A DNA stretch of 24,437 nucleotides from Mesaphorura yosii (taxonomy: Eukaryota; Arthropoda; Collembola; Poduromorpha; Tullbergiidae), in the NCBI GenBank assembly GCA_009869945.1, contig WIXG01000727.1:1-24437 (forward strand). The letters run 5' to 3'. Position 1 is the stretch's first letter, and every line of letters begins with the position of its first letter. This document shows positions 1 through 8,528 of the stretch, piece after piece. The position numbers and the translations under genes are program-made. The notes beneath the pieces were generated by a model. It was not told the DNA's origin. It made no database searches and saw only the letters and a list, made by a program, of their open reading frames with translations.

Positions 1-10
1 GGTAGCAGAA

Positions 11-125
11 AGATTATGTCTGTACACACATGCTCTTATGATTACGATTATTTCTGTATGCACAGGCTCGTAAGATTATCTCTGTACACACAGGATCTTA
101 TGACTTTTGTATACACAGGCCCTCA
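11..125. repeat. Degenerate ~30-bp tandem repeat (minisatellite)
   Basis: About three and a half imperfect copies of a roughly 30-bp unit are visible, starting near 11, 41, 73 and 103. Shared words are GATTAT, TCTGTACACACA / TCTGTATGCACAGG / TTGTATACACAGG and CTTATG. It lies just 3' of the ionotropic-receptor-like coding block on the minus strand, so it is either intronic or in the 3' flank. The copies have diverged, so this looks like an old array. It may continue left of the window. Confidence 0.6.
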
Positions 126-148
126 AGCATTCCAGCGTGTACTGACTC

Positions 149-1417
149 CTATACTGACTGTACTCCGGACAAATTGTATAAAAGGAGTCTTTTAGAATAA
201 AAAAATGGTGGAATGCTTCCACCATTCCACCTGAAAACTTCATTCCAACACATTGCAAAACTGGTAATGAAGATTTTATAGTAACCCAAGAACGCGGAAG
301 CCATAATTATAATGCCGAGTTGGAATTTAGTTCGGGCAGTCGCTACCCGTTGAATCAAGTTGAAATATCCAAATAGATCAAGTCTGAGTCGAATAGAGGC
401 TGACTGAATGTGAAGAGCCTGCACCAGGCATGCTACGATACAAGAACTAAAAACCAATGTCCAAGTACCGGCATCAAACACCTGCATCCAATTCACCTCA
501 TTACGGATCCGTGTCCTATCGTGATGGCAATAAAACAGGTATGTATGAAACCAGTCAATGAAATAAGTGGCTTTTGTAATGAAATAGGAAATGGGTCAAT
601 AGAAACCCTCAGCAAATATCATCGCGTCAGGGGCGGCGGAAGGTGCAAAGTCCGAATGTAAGATAGTTCCGTTCAGCCCAGAGGCTATGACATTATGCAT
701 TATACCGGGACGACAGAACCCATACTCCAAGTGTCTTTCGTTGAATGGTGATCCGGAACGGCAACGAGATTTTACTGTTTGTAGCAATAAATTCCTTATT
801 TTAACAGGTGATCCATAAAACTGAGTGCATTGAATAGGCCCGGGAAACACAAAGGGGGAGAGTGTGATCATTGTTTTGTTCGGAGCGCAGTACATTTCCC
901 ATCTCATCCGTCGTTGACTCAGAATAATGAGATTGTACGCTTGCAGATTGCAATCGTCGAATTGCAGTCCAGGAAGAAATTTGTTCACTTTCGGATCATT
1001 TTTCTGGTGGACAAAGACAAAGTATGCCGGCTCTCTACGAACTGAAAGCAACTTGATGTATTCAAGGAAGGTGTAGGGAGTTAAGCTCGCATGGATTGGC
1101 TGAATGAACAAATGGAGGTTGCAAAAACGTGACTCGTAAGAGTTCAAGCTTACATTTTTCACATACTGCACCCCAGATATCTTGATGAATGAAGTGGGGG
1201 CACGCCAGTGTCTAACGGTCTCGCCAAACCCCACGACCGTCCATGATTGGCCGTGCTGATTCCCCTGCAGGATGAACTTGACAAAATTCCGATCCTGAAA
1301 GTAGACTAGGTGAAAAGTACACTGAGACATGGAGCGGAGACCGAGATCAACTGTTTGGACAAGGATGGGTGAGAAGCTCAGACTGATTCCGACCAAGAGC
1401 GAGCGGATGAACTTCAT
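149..1417 (-). pseudogene. Ionotropic-receptor-like gene (variant iGluR), interrupted by an in-frame TGA
   Basis: The minus strand reads as one continuous frame from 1417 to 149 apart from a single TGA at 596-598. The first block (273 codons) begins with a hydrophobic leader (MKFIRSLLVGISLSFSPILV) and a long extracellular-like region with scattered Cys and N-glycosylation sites. The second block holds a likely first membrane segment after an F-D-x-x-T-W motif (about 415-475) and a second hydrophobic segment ending GYYKIFITS (about 255-325). This matches arthropod ionotropic receptors, chemosensory cation channels of the glutamate-receptor superfamily, where FDPWxW precedes M1 and a Y-x-x-x-L/F-x-S motif ends M3. 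The S2 lobe and last membrane segment are not seen and may lie left of position 1. No good intron removes the TGA: the only frame-preserving pair I found is 36 nt. It may be a pseudogene, a readthrough gene or a base error. Identification is by pattern, not by search. Confidence 0.55.
596..598 (-). other. In-frame TGA splitting the receptor reading frame
   Basis: The codon after GAG GGT TTC TAT is TGA, followed in the same frame by at least 33 open codons that lead into the membrane-segment block. The next base is C, giving TGA-C, a context often considered leaky in eukaryotes. Frame continuity on both sides argues that only this codon changed. Confidence 0.7.
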
Positions 1418-2683
1418 TCTCTTAGGAGGTTTCGATCAGTTGAGTGTTTGTCGCGTGAGTTGTGAGATCATTACTGCAACTGCGAGAATCCTTCTCTTCC
1501 GTTCTCGGTCGGGGCCTGAAAATCGGAAATTGTGCAATACAAGAACAAGTTTTCGAGCAGCTGCAGTCTCTTCCACACAGCGGGCAAATTTTTCAGGCTC
1601 TAGTACGAAGAGAAGTGAGCAGTAAACCGGGATTCCATTTGCTAACTTATTTGCTCGAATATAATGCATTTTTTTAGTGACATTGCTATAAATCCCCAAC
1701 GAGCTCAATATAATTCACTATAAATCAATGTATCTTGAAGTAGAAGCCTCCTTTTCCCTTCAATTGGCACTGCTGTTGACTTGTCATGCTTGTGAATAGC
1801 TATCAATGCAATCAACCTTTGTCGTGCTGACGTGGCAAAGGAAAATATTGATTGATTGGCAAGCTGATCCACCTGTCCTCTTGCTTGTTATCCGTGGAAT
1901 GGTCGGTTCAACATTTGAATAAAAGTACACACCAACTCGGCAACGAGTAGAATAACAATAAAAGAAGACACCCGAATGCCGGAAAATGCGCATGATTTCG
2001 AAATCGCCAAACTTTGAACCCTCATAACTCGAAGCTGGGATGGAATTTCGAGGCGGGTTCTCCATGGTTGTGATCTATGCAAATAGGGCTATTTTATGGG
2101 GAGCACCAAGACCCGGTAGCACCGCCCAGGACAAAGTTGAAAAATCAAGGGTCAGATTTCACCCGGCTCTGGGACCCGGGAAATTCAAATTTTCGAGTCC
2201 GGTCTCGACGGATTATTTTTCTATGGACCAAGGCCTATTAACTACAAAAATAAAAACTTGTGGTCCAAAGACACCCTTTAGTGTATACCATCCTTCGGGA
2301 AGTTGAAGCCGGGCAGGGCAAGACGGCGATATTTCTCAACCACGTTGGCCTTTGTGTAGTTGACGCAGATGGGTAAGGAGAAGGAGGTGAAAGTGGATGT
2401 GGAGGAGGACAAAGGAGCATACAGCTCCGCTTGCAGTGTGGACTGCGACAGATCACCCGGTGGAATTGTGCAATGCGGCCGCGCACATCGTTACACAACT
2501 GGACACTGCACCGGCGGATCAGCGTATTGTTTTGACCGGAAACCAAACCTTCCACCTTACACGAGCAGGAGAAGTGGATTCAGTGCGCCTTGTAGCATGG
2601 ATTGTGATCTACTGCGCCAGAAGTTGCCCAGTGTTGCCGTGCGCACAGATTCAGAGGAGGAGCTTGCACTGACGGTGTTGTTT
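1418..2683. other. Spacer with no supported gene
   Basis: No coding region is supported here. A 90-codon open frame on the minus strand (1708-1436) is in phase with the receptor at 1417 but separated by a TGA; it has no recognisable domain and could be an upstream exon or chance. The stretch 2100-2220 is rich in the words ACCCGG and CCCGGG and looks like decayed repeat DNA. A weak direct duplication (about 2421-2448 versus 2579-2606) keeps the word pattern CAGT..TGGA.TG.GA and may be local copying. Confidence 0.4.
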
Positions 2684-3238
2684 TCTGTGAAAATCGATTT
2701 ATTTGACAATTTGCAATAAATTTTACAAACTTTAAATATTGCGCTCTTTTTCCATGTTTCGCCATACACGACTTTGTTCAATACTTCCCCCCAGAGAACA
2801 CTTACCCTTCTCCATAGCAGCAAACTGTAGGCTCCGTTCTACTGTCGTTAATTGTCCAAACCGTATTCGTCTCAGCCTCTTTCTCGGCATTCGGGCGCGT
2901 ACGTCGCCTTGGTCCTGTTGGATGCACATACTCGTAAATGCCGTGTCCAATCAGTTGCCAGCTTCTGAAGCCCAAGCTCTCCACTACAGAGTCCGACTCG
3001 TATAGAAGGAGTCCTGTATTTGCCTCGAGTATGATCAGAGTAACTGGTTAGTTGATTCGGGCGCGAGGTTCGGGCGAAGCCAGGAGATTGCAGGTGGTTC
3101 TAAGTTGCCTAAACAGATGTCCGAACTGTTGGTGTTGGCCAACAAATATTTCAGTTTAAGGTTTGCAAAGGTCTGTCGGAGGATGGAAGCTGGGTCAAGC
3201 GCCTTCACGTCGCGTATAGAAATCCGAGTGTCAGGCAC
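2684..3238 (-). pseudogene. bHLH-PAS transcription factor fragment (helix 2 plus PAS-A), frameshifted
   Basis: On the minus strand, 3238-3038 encodes a segment containing LDPASILRQTFANLKLKYLL. This resembles helix 2 of the Sim/Trachealess/HIF-alpha class (LDKASI-RLT-SYLK-). The frame then stops at 3035-3037. PAS-A resumes in another frame at about 3050-2806 with ANTGLLLYESDSVVESLGF and LIGHGIYEYVHP, close to the family pattern G-SIYEYIHP. A canonical donor (GTAAGT, 2805-2800) and acceptor (TTTTCACAG, ending 2685) follow, but the next exon meets a stop after about 11 codons. Helix 1 and the basic region were not found upstream. The retained splice sites argue for a DNA-level duplicate rather than a retrocopy. 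The frameshift and the premature stop make it a pseudogene. The family call rests on the PAS motif. Confidence 0.6.
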
Positions 3239-3443
3239 TCAAGATTATATTCATCGTGACCGACCAACTTCAGAACGGATCTCCTAGAGAGCAGTGGGAT
3301 CACACAGATATGAGTCGCAAAATTCGCTGCACCCTGCGACAAAAGATTGAAATGGGTTTAAATTACAATTGGAGCGCCTTCATTGCCAGATTCTTTTCCG
3401 AGAATAGATTAGAAAGATAAAGGAGATGAATAATTTGAGAACT

Positions 3444-3449
3444 TTTATT
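3444..3449 (-). promoter_or_regulatory. Candidate polyadenylation signal of the gustatory receptor
   Basis: AATAAA on the minus strand, about 130 nt past the stop codon of the receptor gene at 3580. It is the first canonical hexamer downstream. Confidence 0.4.
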
Positions 3450-3579
3450 AGAGATATTTCTTGGCAATCGCTTTTCATATCTGCTGGAAATTTCCAACAG
3501 GCTTTCATCTTGGTTAGATTCACTGCTAACTGGTCCAGCGTTTTCCTTTTCTATTCATCCCTCTTAGAAAATTTGACAA

Positions 3580-4692
3580 TTAACGGCTCGCAATCAACGC
3601 AGTCATCGTCCCTCTTGTAATGACAAATATGAGCTTGAGTTTAGTTCTCTTCTCCATGTTATAAAGTCCACCAACTCTAAAACGGAGTGGTAGAAGTGAA
3701 CGAAGCACCATCGCCTCCTCCGTTCTGTACCCCACTGCACAGCGAGCCCTTATCAACCACTCCTTCGACCTGATCCAGATCTCACTGGCGAAATGTGCAC
3801 CGACATTAACACAAGTAAAAAGGTACACGGCCATTACGATGAGTGCTGAACGCCAGGCTATTCGAGCAGCACTGCCCGATTGATCCATGTCCATACGAGC
3901 TTCAGGAGATTCAGGACTCATCGCCCCGAACAAGCATATCGTCACAAATACACTGAGTAGGTACTTGAAGATGGGGACCAGGTACTTGCCGTAGGATTGG
4001 TTGAAAACCGTGGTGGTGATCAAGAGAGAGCGGTATGCACGAATTGTGGTCGTATCCTCACGACTTCCGCCTGGCAGGGCTTGCGTCCCTTGCATAACAA
4101 GCAGAATGTAGAGATAAAAGTAAATCTGCATGAGTCCGAAGGTCGCTGTTGTGGAGAGGAGATTTAGTGAGTGCAGGGCAGCCAAAAATATGGCCTTTAC
4201 AGGGTTCTGCCAATCGACGACTACTTCCATGGCGGGTAAGACGATATTTGCGCAGTAGGCAGTGAACAGGAAGCCGCGATGGAGGTACAGCAGGGCTTTG
4301 GTTGAACTTGCAGGCTTACCAGCGCAGACTTCTTCATCTCTATGCAAGTACATGAGCAGATTGAAGAGGTCGACCAACTCCTGCCTCTGGTAAATGAAGG
4401 TGGCTTGGAATAAGAGCACGGTGGCTGCGTAGCCGAACAGGAGCAGCTGGATTCGGAGTGTGACGGGTGAGCCTGGTGCTGTATAGAGTCTATAGCCGCC
4501 CTGGATGGTTAGAAATGTACCGAGGATAAGGACCCAGGTGCTAAGCGTGCGTTTAGGGGAGCCAGCATGCAGAAATCCAGCCTTACAATCGTACTCGACT
4601 CCTACGACACGGAATTTACTGATAAGCCGTGCGTATTGGTTAATTATACGGAGTTCGAGTGGAGTGAGCATTTTCTCACTCGGGCGCCGCAC
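3580..4692 (-). CDS. Gustatory receptor, 7-TM, single exon, intact
   Basis: The 370-codon open frame encodes a polytopic membrane protein. Hydrophobic segments lie at about residues 50-70, 80-102, 137-160, 168-203 (long), 238-258, 278-302 and 352-369. This fits the seven-helix, inverted topology of arthropod gustatory receptors, which are ligand-gated cation channels in chemosensory neurons. There is no signal peptide. The fourth-fifth loop carries IRAYRSLLITTTVFNQSYGK, and the C-terminus has a short G-x-Y motif followed by the last helix. Length is typical of the family (350-450). The start at 4692 is followed by a second Met at codon 8, so the true start could be seven codons later. No stop or frameshift disturbs it, unlike the related copy at 8529-9549. 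The ligand cannot be inferred. Confidence 0.75.
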   Translation of the reverse strand: MRRPSEKMLTPLELRIINQYARLISKFRVVGVEYDCKAGFLHAGSPKRTLSTWVLILGTFLTIQGGYRLYTAPGSPVTLRIQLLLFGYAATVLLFQATFIYQRQELVDLFNLLMYLHRDEEVCAGKPASSTKALLYLHRGFLFTAYCANIVLPAMEVVVDWQNPVKAIFLAALHSLNLLSTTATFGLMQIYFYLYILLVMQGTQALPGGSREDTTTIRAYRSLLITTTVFNQSYGKYLVPIFKYLLSVFVTICLFGAMSPESPEARMDMDQSGSAARIAWRSALIVMAVYLFTCVNVGAHFASEIWIRSKEWLIRARCAVGYRTEEAMVLRSLLPLRFRVGGLYNMEKRTKLKLIFVITRGTMTALIASR

Positions 4693-5441
4693 CGGACGCG
4701 ACTAAAGTCCAACTGTGAGCAAGATACGTGTAGTCGAATTGTTGTGCGGAACCAGAAAATATTGGGAATCGAAATCATTATCGAGTAACATCAGTTAATG
4801 AGTCCAGAGGTTCGATTAAGTAAGGAAATCGATTCTACATTTTTAATGAGGACTTGATTAAAGCTTCATCGGGTTTCTTATTTGAAGGACACTTTTTTGA
4901 AGGTCGAGGAATTTCTGCAAGGTCACCACCTTTAGCAAGACCAACTCAATTATCACCTCCCATTGGTCGTGTGTTTGGTATTGTGCATTTTCCTGTGTGG
5001 TACAACTGTATACTCATTCAGAACTCGCGTCACATGGCTTGGGACGTCAACGTTGCACCATTTGAATTGGGAGTTGCGTGCACGAGATAAGAATGGAATT
5101 GTCACGCGAATGCAGCGTAAAACTGTGAGGGTTTGTTTCATGCTGCGTTCATCCGGAATGAAATGATATGATAAGAGTTCGTACCCGGACTGGGATGGTC
5201 GTGCAAGTCAATGAGTTAAGAAGTTCCGAGGGGCATCGCCTTGGGGTGCAGGGAACCAAGTAGCGCACCTCTTTGGAGGGTACAACGGCGTTGGGGCTCA
5301 TAGTAACGTGTACTCGTACCACGGGGACTCGAAACTCTTGCCACCAACCTTCCATTGCCCAGGTACTACTCTGTTGCGGTGTGGAACAGTCGGCGTCACT
5401 GCCTTACTTTCCCAATCCAATCGAATTGAATTCATAAGTCA
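4693..5441. other. Intergenic, nothing recognised
   Basis: No domain, RNA gene or clear repeat was seen on either strand. It is the 5' flank of the gustatory receptor and the 3' flank of RTK1, both on the minus strand. The open frames here are short and low in coding character. Confidence 0.5.
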
Positions 5442-5447
5442 TTTATT
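5442..5447 (-). promoter_or_regulatory. Candidate polyadenylation signal of RTK1
   Basis: AATAAA on the minus strand lies about 28 nt past the RTK1 stop codon. That is close enough to imply a very short 3' UTR. Confidence 0.45.
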
Positions 5448-5474
5448 GTAGTAAATTAAATATTTAATCAGACT

Positions 5475-8078
5475 TTAAGAGTGATTGGATGAGACTGGAA
5501 TCAAATATCCGTGGCCATTAAGTGTCTCCTCCTCACCCGCCATCTTCCCCTGTGCCTCCAACTGCTCCTTCAGCTCCCCGAAGCTCGGTCGTTCCATTTT
5601 GCATGGTTTCCAACATTTCACCATTAAATCGTACATCTCCTCTGTGGCATATTCTGGCTTCGGAGGGTGAAATCCTTCAAGGAGCTTCCCCATGAAGTTT
5701 TGACACTGTGGAGTGACGATCCCAGGGTAAGGCACTTCGCCAAGCGTCCAAATCTCCCACAGCGTAATGCCAAATGACCAGACGTCCGTATGCGTGGTGA
5801 AAATCATAAAGCGGAGAGCGTCGTAGTCGAGCCATTTCCAAGGCAGCGGATCGGGGTTCGTCTTCATGTACGTGTAGTCGTCGTACAGACGGCGGGAGAG
5901 GCCGAAATCCGTGAGGCGGATAGAGTCGGAGGAGGCCAGGAGGACATTGCGAGTGGCTAGGTCGCTGTGGATCACTTTGCGGGTTGAAACGAATTCCATG
6001 GCGGAGGCAATTTGATGGGCCCACAAATAAAGGTGACCAAAACCAAGTTTTGAGGGGCTGTCAGCCAAACCCATGCTCAGAAGATTATCCGAAGGGTCTT
6101 CGCTCCCACTGTCAGATCCGGAGCCCCTCCGCTGCTGACAGAATTTGAATACTCCCCGATTCCGATTTGTACGAAGAAACACCTCCAACGAGCCCAGCGG
6201 GCAAAGCTCACAGAGGAGATACACGTTTCCTCTGTTGATTGTGGCCTGACAAACTCCGTAAAACTGAACCACGTTTGGGTGATGTCCCAAATGAATGAGT
6301 GTCTTGGCCTCCTCCAAAATGGCTCGCAGGTAGATTTGGGAAGCCATGAGATCGTTCTCGCGATTGGTCTTTACAGCCACGTCCACTTGCACGGAATTGC
6401 CACTGTCACGTTGTTTAAAGCGGCCTCGATACACGACGCCATTGCGGCCTGAGCCCAACAGGCCTTCGGGATCAACTTCGAAGTCTTCTTCGCTGACCTC
6501 CCATCCTGGGCCCCCACCCTGTCCTTCGATTTCCCTCAGGGGCAGAGTCTCTGTTCCGTTAGCTTGACCATGGCTCACAAATTCCAAATCGGGTACCAAT
6601 TTAATTCGTTTCCATTTTGAATATGCTAAGAAGGCGCTTGTGATGAGAATGATCACGAAGAATATTGTGGAAATTATCGCCGTTGGCGTAACCCAATCCA
6701 ACTTCCCCCCCTCCGCTCCTGGCTCGCTGGGGCCAGACGAGTCAATCCCTGGAGCGTTGGACGCGGGGGAGTATTCAAGCTCAGATTCTGACTGCACTGT
6801 CACCATTTTAGGCTCATTTTCGACTTCAGGTTGAATGACAGTCTTCATTATGACAGACTCCTCAGCAGGGCCCTTTGTGAATGCAACGTTTGTAGTTGAA
6901 GGATCCGTTACCAGACCCTTGAAGACTATTTTCGGTATACAATTGGCTCCAACTTGTACGTGGCTTGTTTGGTTGCAATACTGGTGCAAATCCAAAGTGG
7001 TGCTCTCAGTTCCTGGCTTGGTGATGTCAGGTTCTGGAACCTGTGTCATTTGGGAGGTTTGAGGCGGCAGTTCCACCGCCCCAGCCGAGATTACCGAAGT
7101 GTTGATAGTTTGAACAGATTTCAACTTCACACAAGTTCCGTTGTCGAAAATGTAGTCTTGTTCGTCACACTCGCAAGTATTAAAGAAGCACCACGCGCCA
7201 ATACCCAGCGGTCCCCTCTGGCACTCTTCATCGACGGTGCATGATTGGTTCCATGTCCTTCCACATCGATTCATGTAAATGACACTCTCATTGGTGCAGA
7301 TGCACACTTTAGTGGAAGGATCACAAATTGATTGCAAGTCCAGTTTTTTGCATTGCTCATCGTGTGCGCATAACTCTGTTCCTAAGCTGATTATTTGGGG
7401 CACACATTTAGAACCAACCTGTACATGGCTTGTTTGGTTGCACTGGCAGGAACGACCGTACTCATAGGGAGCACACACGGCACTTCGATCGATGGGAGAA
7501 CATTCCATGTGAGTGGAACATTGCTCTCCGAGCTGCAACAGCACGGCTTGACATACACCATCTTTTTCTGTCACCAAACGATCATTATGGTACCATTTCC
7601 GTTGTAGTATATCATAGTAGTATATGAGCGTAGTTTTTATGCACTCGCATGCACACGTGTCAAGGTTGCATTTAGATAATCTCCCATGTTTTGAGGCTTG
7701 GCACTCGACGTCCAGGTCGCAAATCAGTTTGTTGTCTTCGTGGGTTCCATTCTTCCTCAAATGGAGGCGGTCACACTTCTTGTGACGTTGAAGCAAATCT
7801 GTTCTTATTGCTTCACATCTCTGTACGTGTTTGTCCCATGTATATACAGACCCTGGATATGGGAATTCTTTGCATTGACAGGTTCGACGTTGTGGATGGC
7901 AGTGAAGGCGTTTGGCCGAGTTACATCCAAAACTTCCTACTGTGGTGGTTGTGGATGTACCGTTTTGATCAGGGTGACAGACTCTACCGTACTCCGAAAA
8001 CTCATTCTTGTTGGCGGCAGTGAAGGTGACGACGGTGGTGCATGTAATCAGTAGCAACAAATTTATAACCCAGTTCAT
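5475..8078 (-). CDS. RTK1: intronless receptor tyrosine kinase with EB-type Cys-rich ectodomain and non-RD kinase
   Basis: The start is chosen at 8078 because a signal peptide (MNWVINLLLLITCTTVVTFT) begins there; the open frame extends 56 codons further, to 8246, without signal character. The 867-residue product has about four Cys-rich modules with the EB-module pattern (C-x5-C ... C-x-C, for example CAHDEQC...CICTNES). A Ser/Thr/Pro-rich stalk follows, then a membrane helix at about 463-487 and a cytosolic tyrosine kinase from about 530. Kinase motifs are LGSGRNGVVYRG, VAVK, alpha-C Glu in ILEEAK, an acidic/Ser-rich insert (GSGSDSGSED), HSDLATRN, DFG and LPWKWLDYDAL. HRD is HSD and APE is DYD, while ATP-site Lys, catalytic Asp and DFG remain. 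It may be a weak, unusually regulated or scaffold kinase. The lack of introns across 2.6 kb contrasts with RTK2 and suggests a retro-copy origin. The ligand is unknown. Confidence 0.85.
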   Translation of the reverse strand: MNWVINLLLLITCTTVVTFTAANKNEFSEYGRVCHPDQNGTSTTTTVGSFGCNSAKRLHCHPQRRTCQCKEFPYPGSVYTWDKHVQRCEAIRTDLLQRHKKCDRLHLRKNGTHEDNKLICDLDVECQASKHGRLSKCNLDTCACECIKTTLIYYYDILQRKWYHNDRLVTEKDGVCQAVLLQLGEQCSTHMECSPIDRSAVCAPYEYGRSCQCNQTSHVQVGSKCVPQIISLGTELCAHDEQCKKLDLQSICDPSTKVCICTNESVIYMNRCGRTWNQSCTVDEECQRGPLGIGAWCFFNTCECDEQDYIFDNGTCVKLKSVQTINTSVISAGAVELPPQTSQMTQVPEPDITKPGTESTTLDLHQYCNQTSHVQVGANCIPKIVFKGLVTDPSTTNVAFTKGPAEESVIMKTVIQPEVENEPKMVTVQSESELEYSPASNAPGIDSSGPSEPGAEGGKLDWVTPTAIISTIFFVIILITSAFLAYSKWKRIKLVPDLEFVSHGQANGTETLPLREIEGQGGGPGWEVSEEDFEVDPEGLLGSGRNGVVYRGRFKQRDSGNSVQVDVAVKTNRENDLMASQIYLRAILEEAKTLIHLGHHPNVVQFYGVCQATINRGNVYLLCELCPLGSLEVFLRTNRNRGVFKFCQQRRGSGSDSGSEDPSDNLLSMGLADSPSKLGFGHLYLWAHQIASAMEFVSTRKVIHSDLATRNVLLASSDSIRLTDFGLSRRLYDDYTYMKTNPDPLPWKWLDYDALRFMIFTTHTDVWSFGITLWEIWTLGEVPYPGIVTPQCQNFMGKLLEGFHPPKPEYATEEMYDLMVKCWKPCKMERPSFGELKEQLEAQGKMAGEEETLNGHGYLIPVSSNHS
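6927..6986 (-). repeat. Internal duplication in the RTK1 ectodomain (copy 2)
   Basis: The segment encoding CNQTSHVQVGANCIPKI is a near copy of CNQTSHVQVGSKCVPQI at about 7388-7447. The nucleotide word TGGCTTGTTTGGTTGCA is shared exactly. Copy 1 sits inside an EB module; copy 2 sits alone in the stalk. A duplicated half-module, in frame, is the simplest reading. Confidence 0.7.
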
Positions 8079-8246
8079 TTTGAACCTTCGTCTCCCAAAG
8101 CATGTGTAGCAAAAAACTAAGAAGTGACGTGAAGAATGCACAATTAAGATGTTGTGCCTTTCACTCTTGTTAACCTTTTGGATCTTCAGCTCAGGATGTT
8201 CGCATCCTTTACCACATAAGAATGCATGCTTTGCAATAATACTCAA

Positions 8247-8528
8247 CTCGCAACTGAATTTATTTTACTCTTTTTATCTTGAATTCTATTTCTGAATGAG
8301 TAAATGCAAAGTGCAATGCTTCGCCTTATCTTATCAAGTTTACGTGTCTTTGCATTTGTTCAGTTTTCCTGTGTGATGATAGCTGGAATTTTCATTTATA
8401 AACCCAAATCAGTTGAAATGCGATAACTCAGCATGTAAATCGGTCATATCAACAAAGGTAACGGCAAAGATTGTCACTTCATGTCAGGCCACATTTCGAC
8501 TTCAGCTCGTTCAAATTGAATGGAGAGG
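8247..8528. other. 5' flank of RTK1
   Basis: No coding sequence was seen. TTTATAAA at 8395-8402 could serve as a TATA element for RTK1 on the minus strand, about 320 nt upstream of the chosen start. Support is weak because the region is AT-rich. Confidence 0.3.

Noticed and set aside
1436..1708. Minus-strand 90-codon frame in phase with the ionotropic receptor
   Set aside because: It is separated from the receptor by a TGA. The receptor has its own hydrophobic leader at 1417, and no domain was recognised upstream.
2360..2719. A 119-codon plus-strand open frame with two CSxDCD motifs
   Set aside because: The repeated Cys motif comes from a weak local DNA duplication. The frame has no signal peptide or known Cys domain, and the same DNA on the other strand follows the bHLH-PAS pseudogene.
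6835..7244. Open frames antisense to the RTK1 ectodomain
   Set aside because: They mirror the coding strand in other frames and contain no independent motif.
8079..8246. 56 extra codons at the start of RTK1
   Set aside because: The sequence before 8078 is not signal-like, and a standard signal peptide begins at the internal Met, so the extension is likely 5' UTR.
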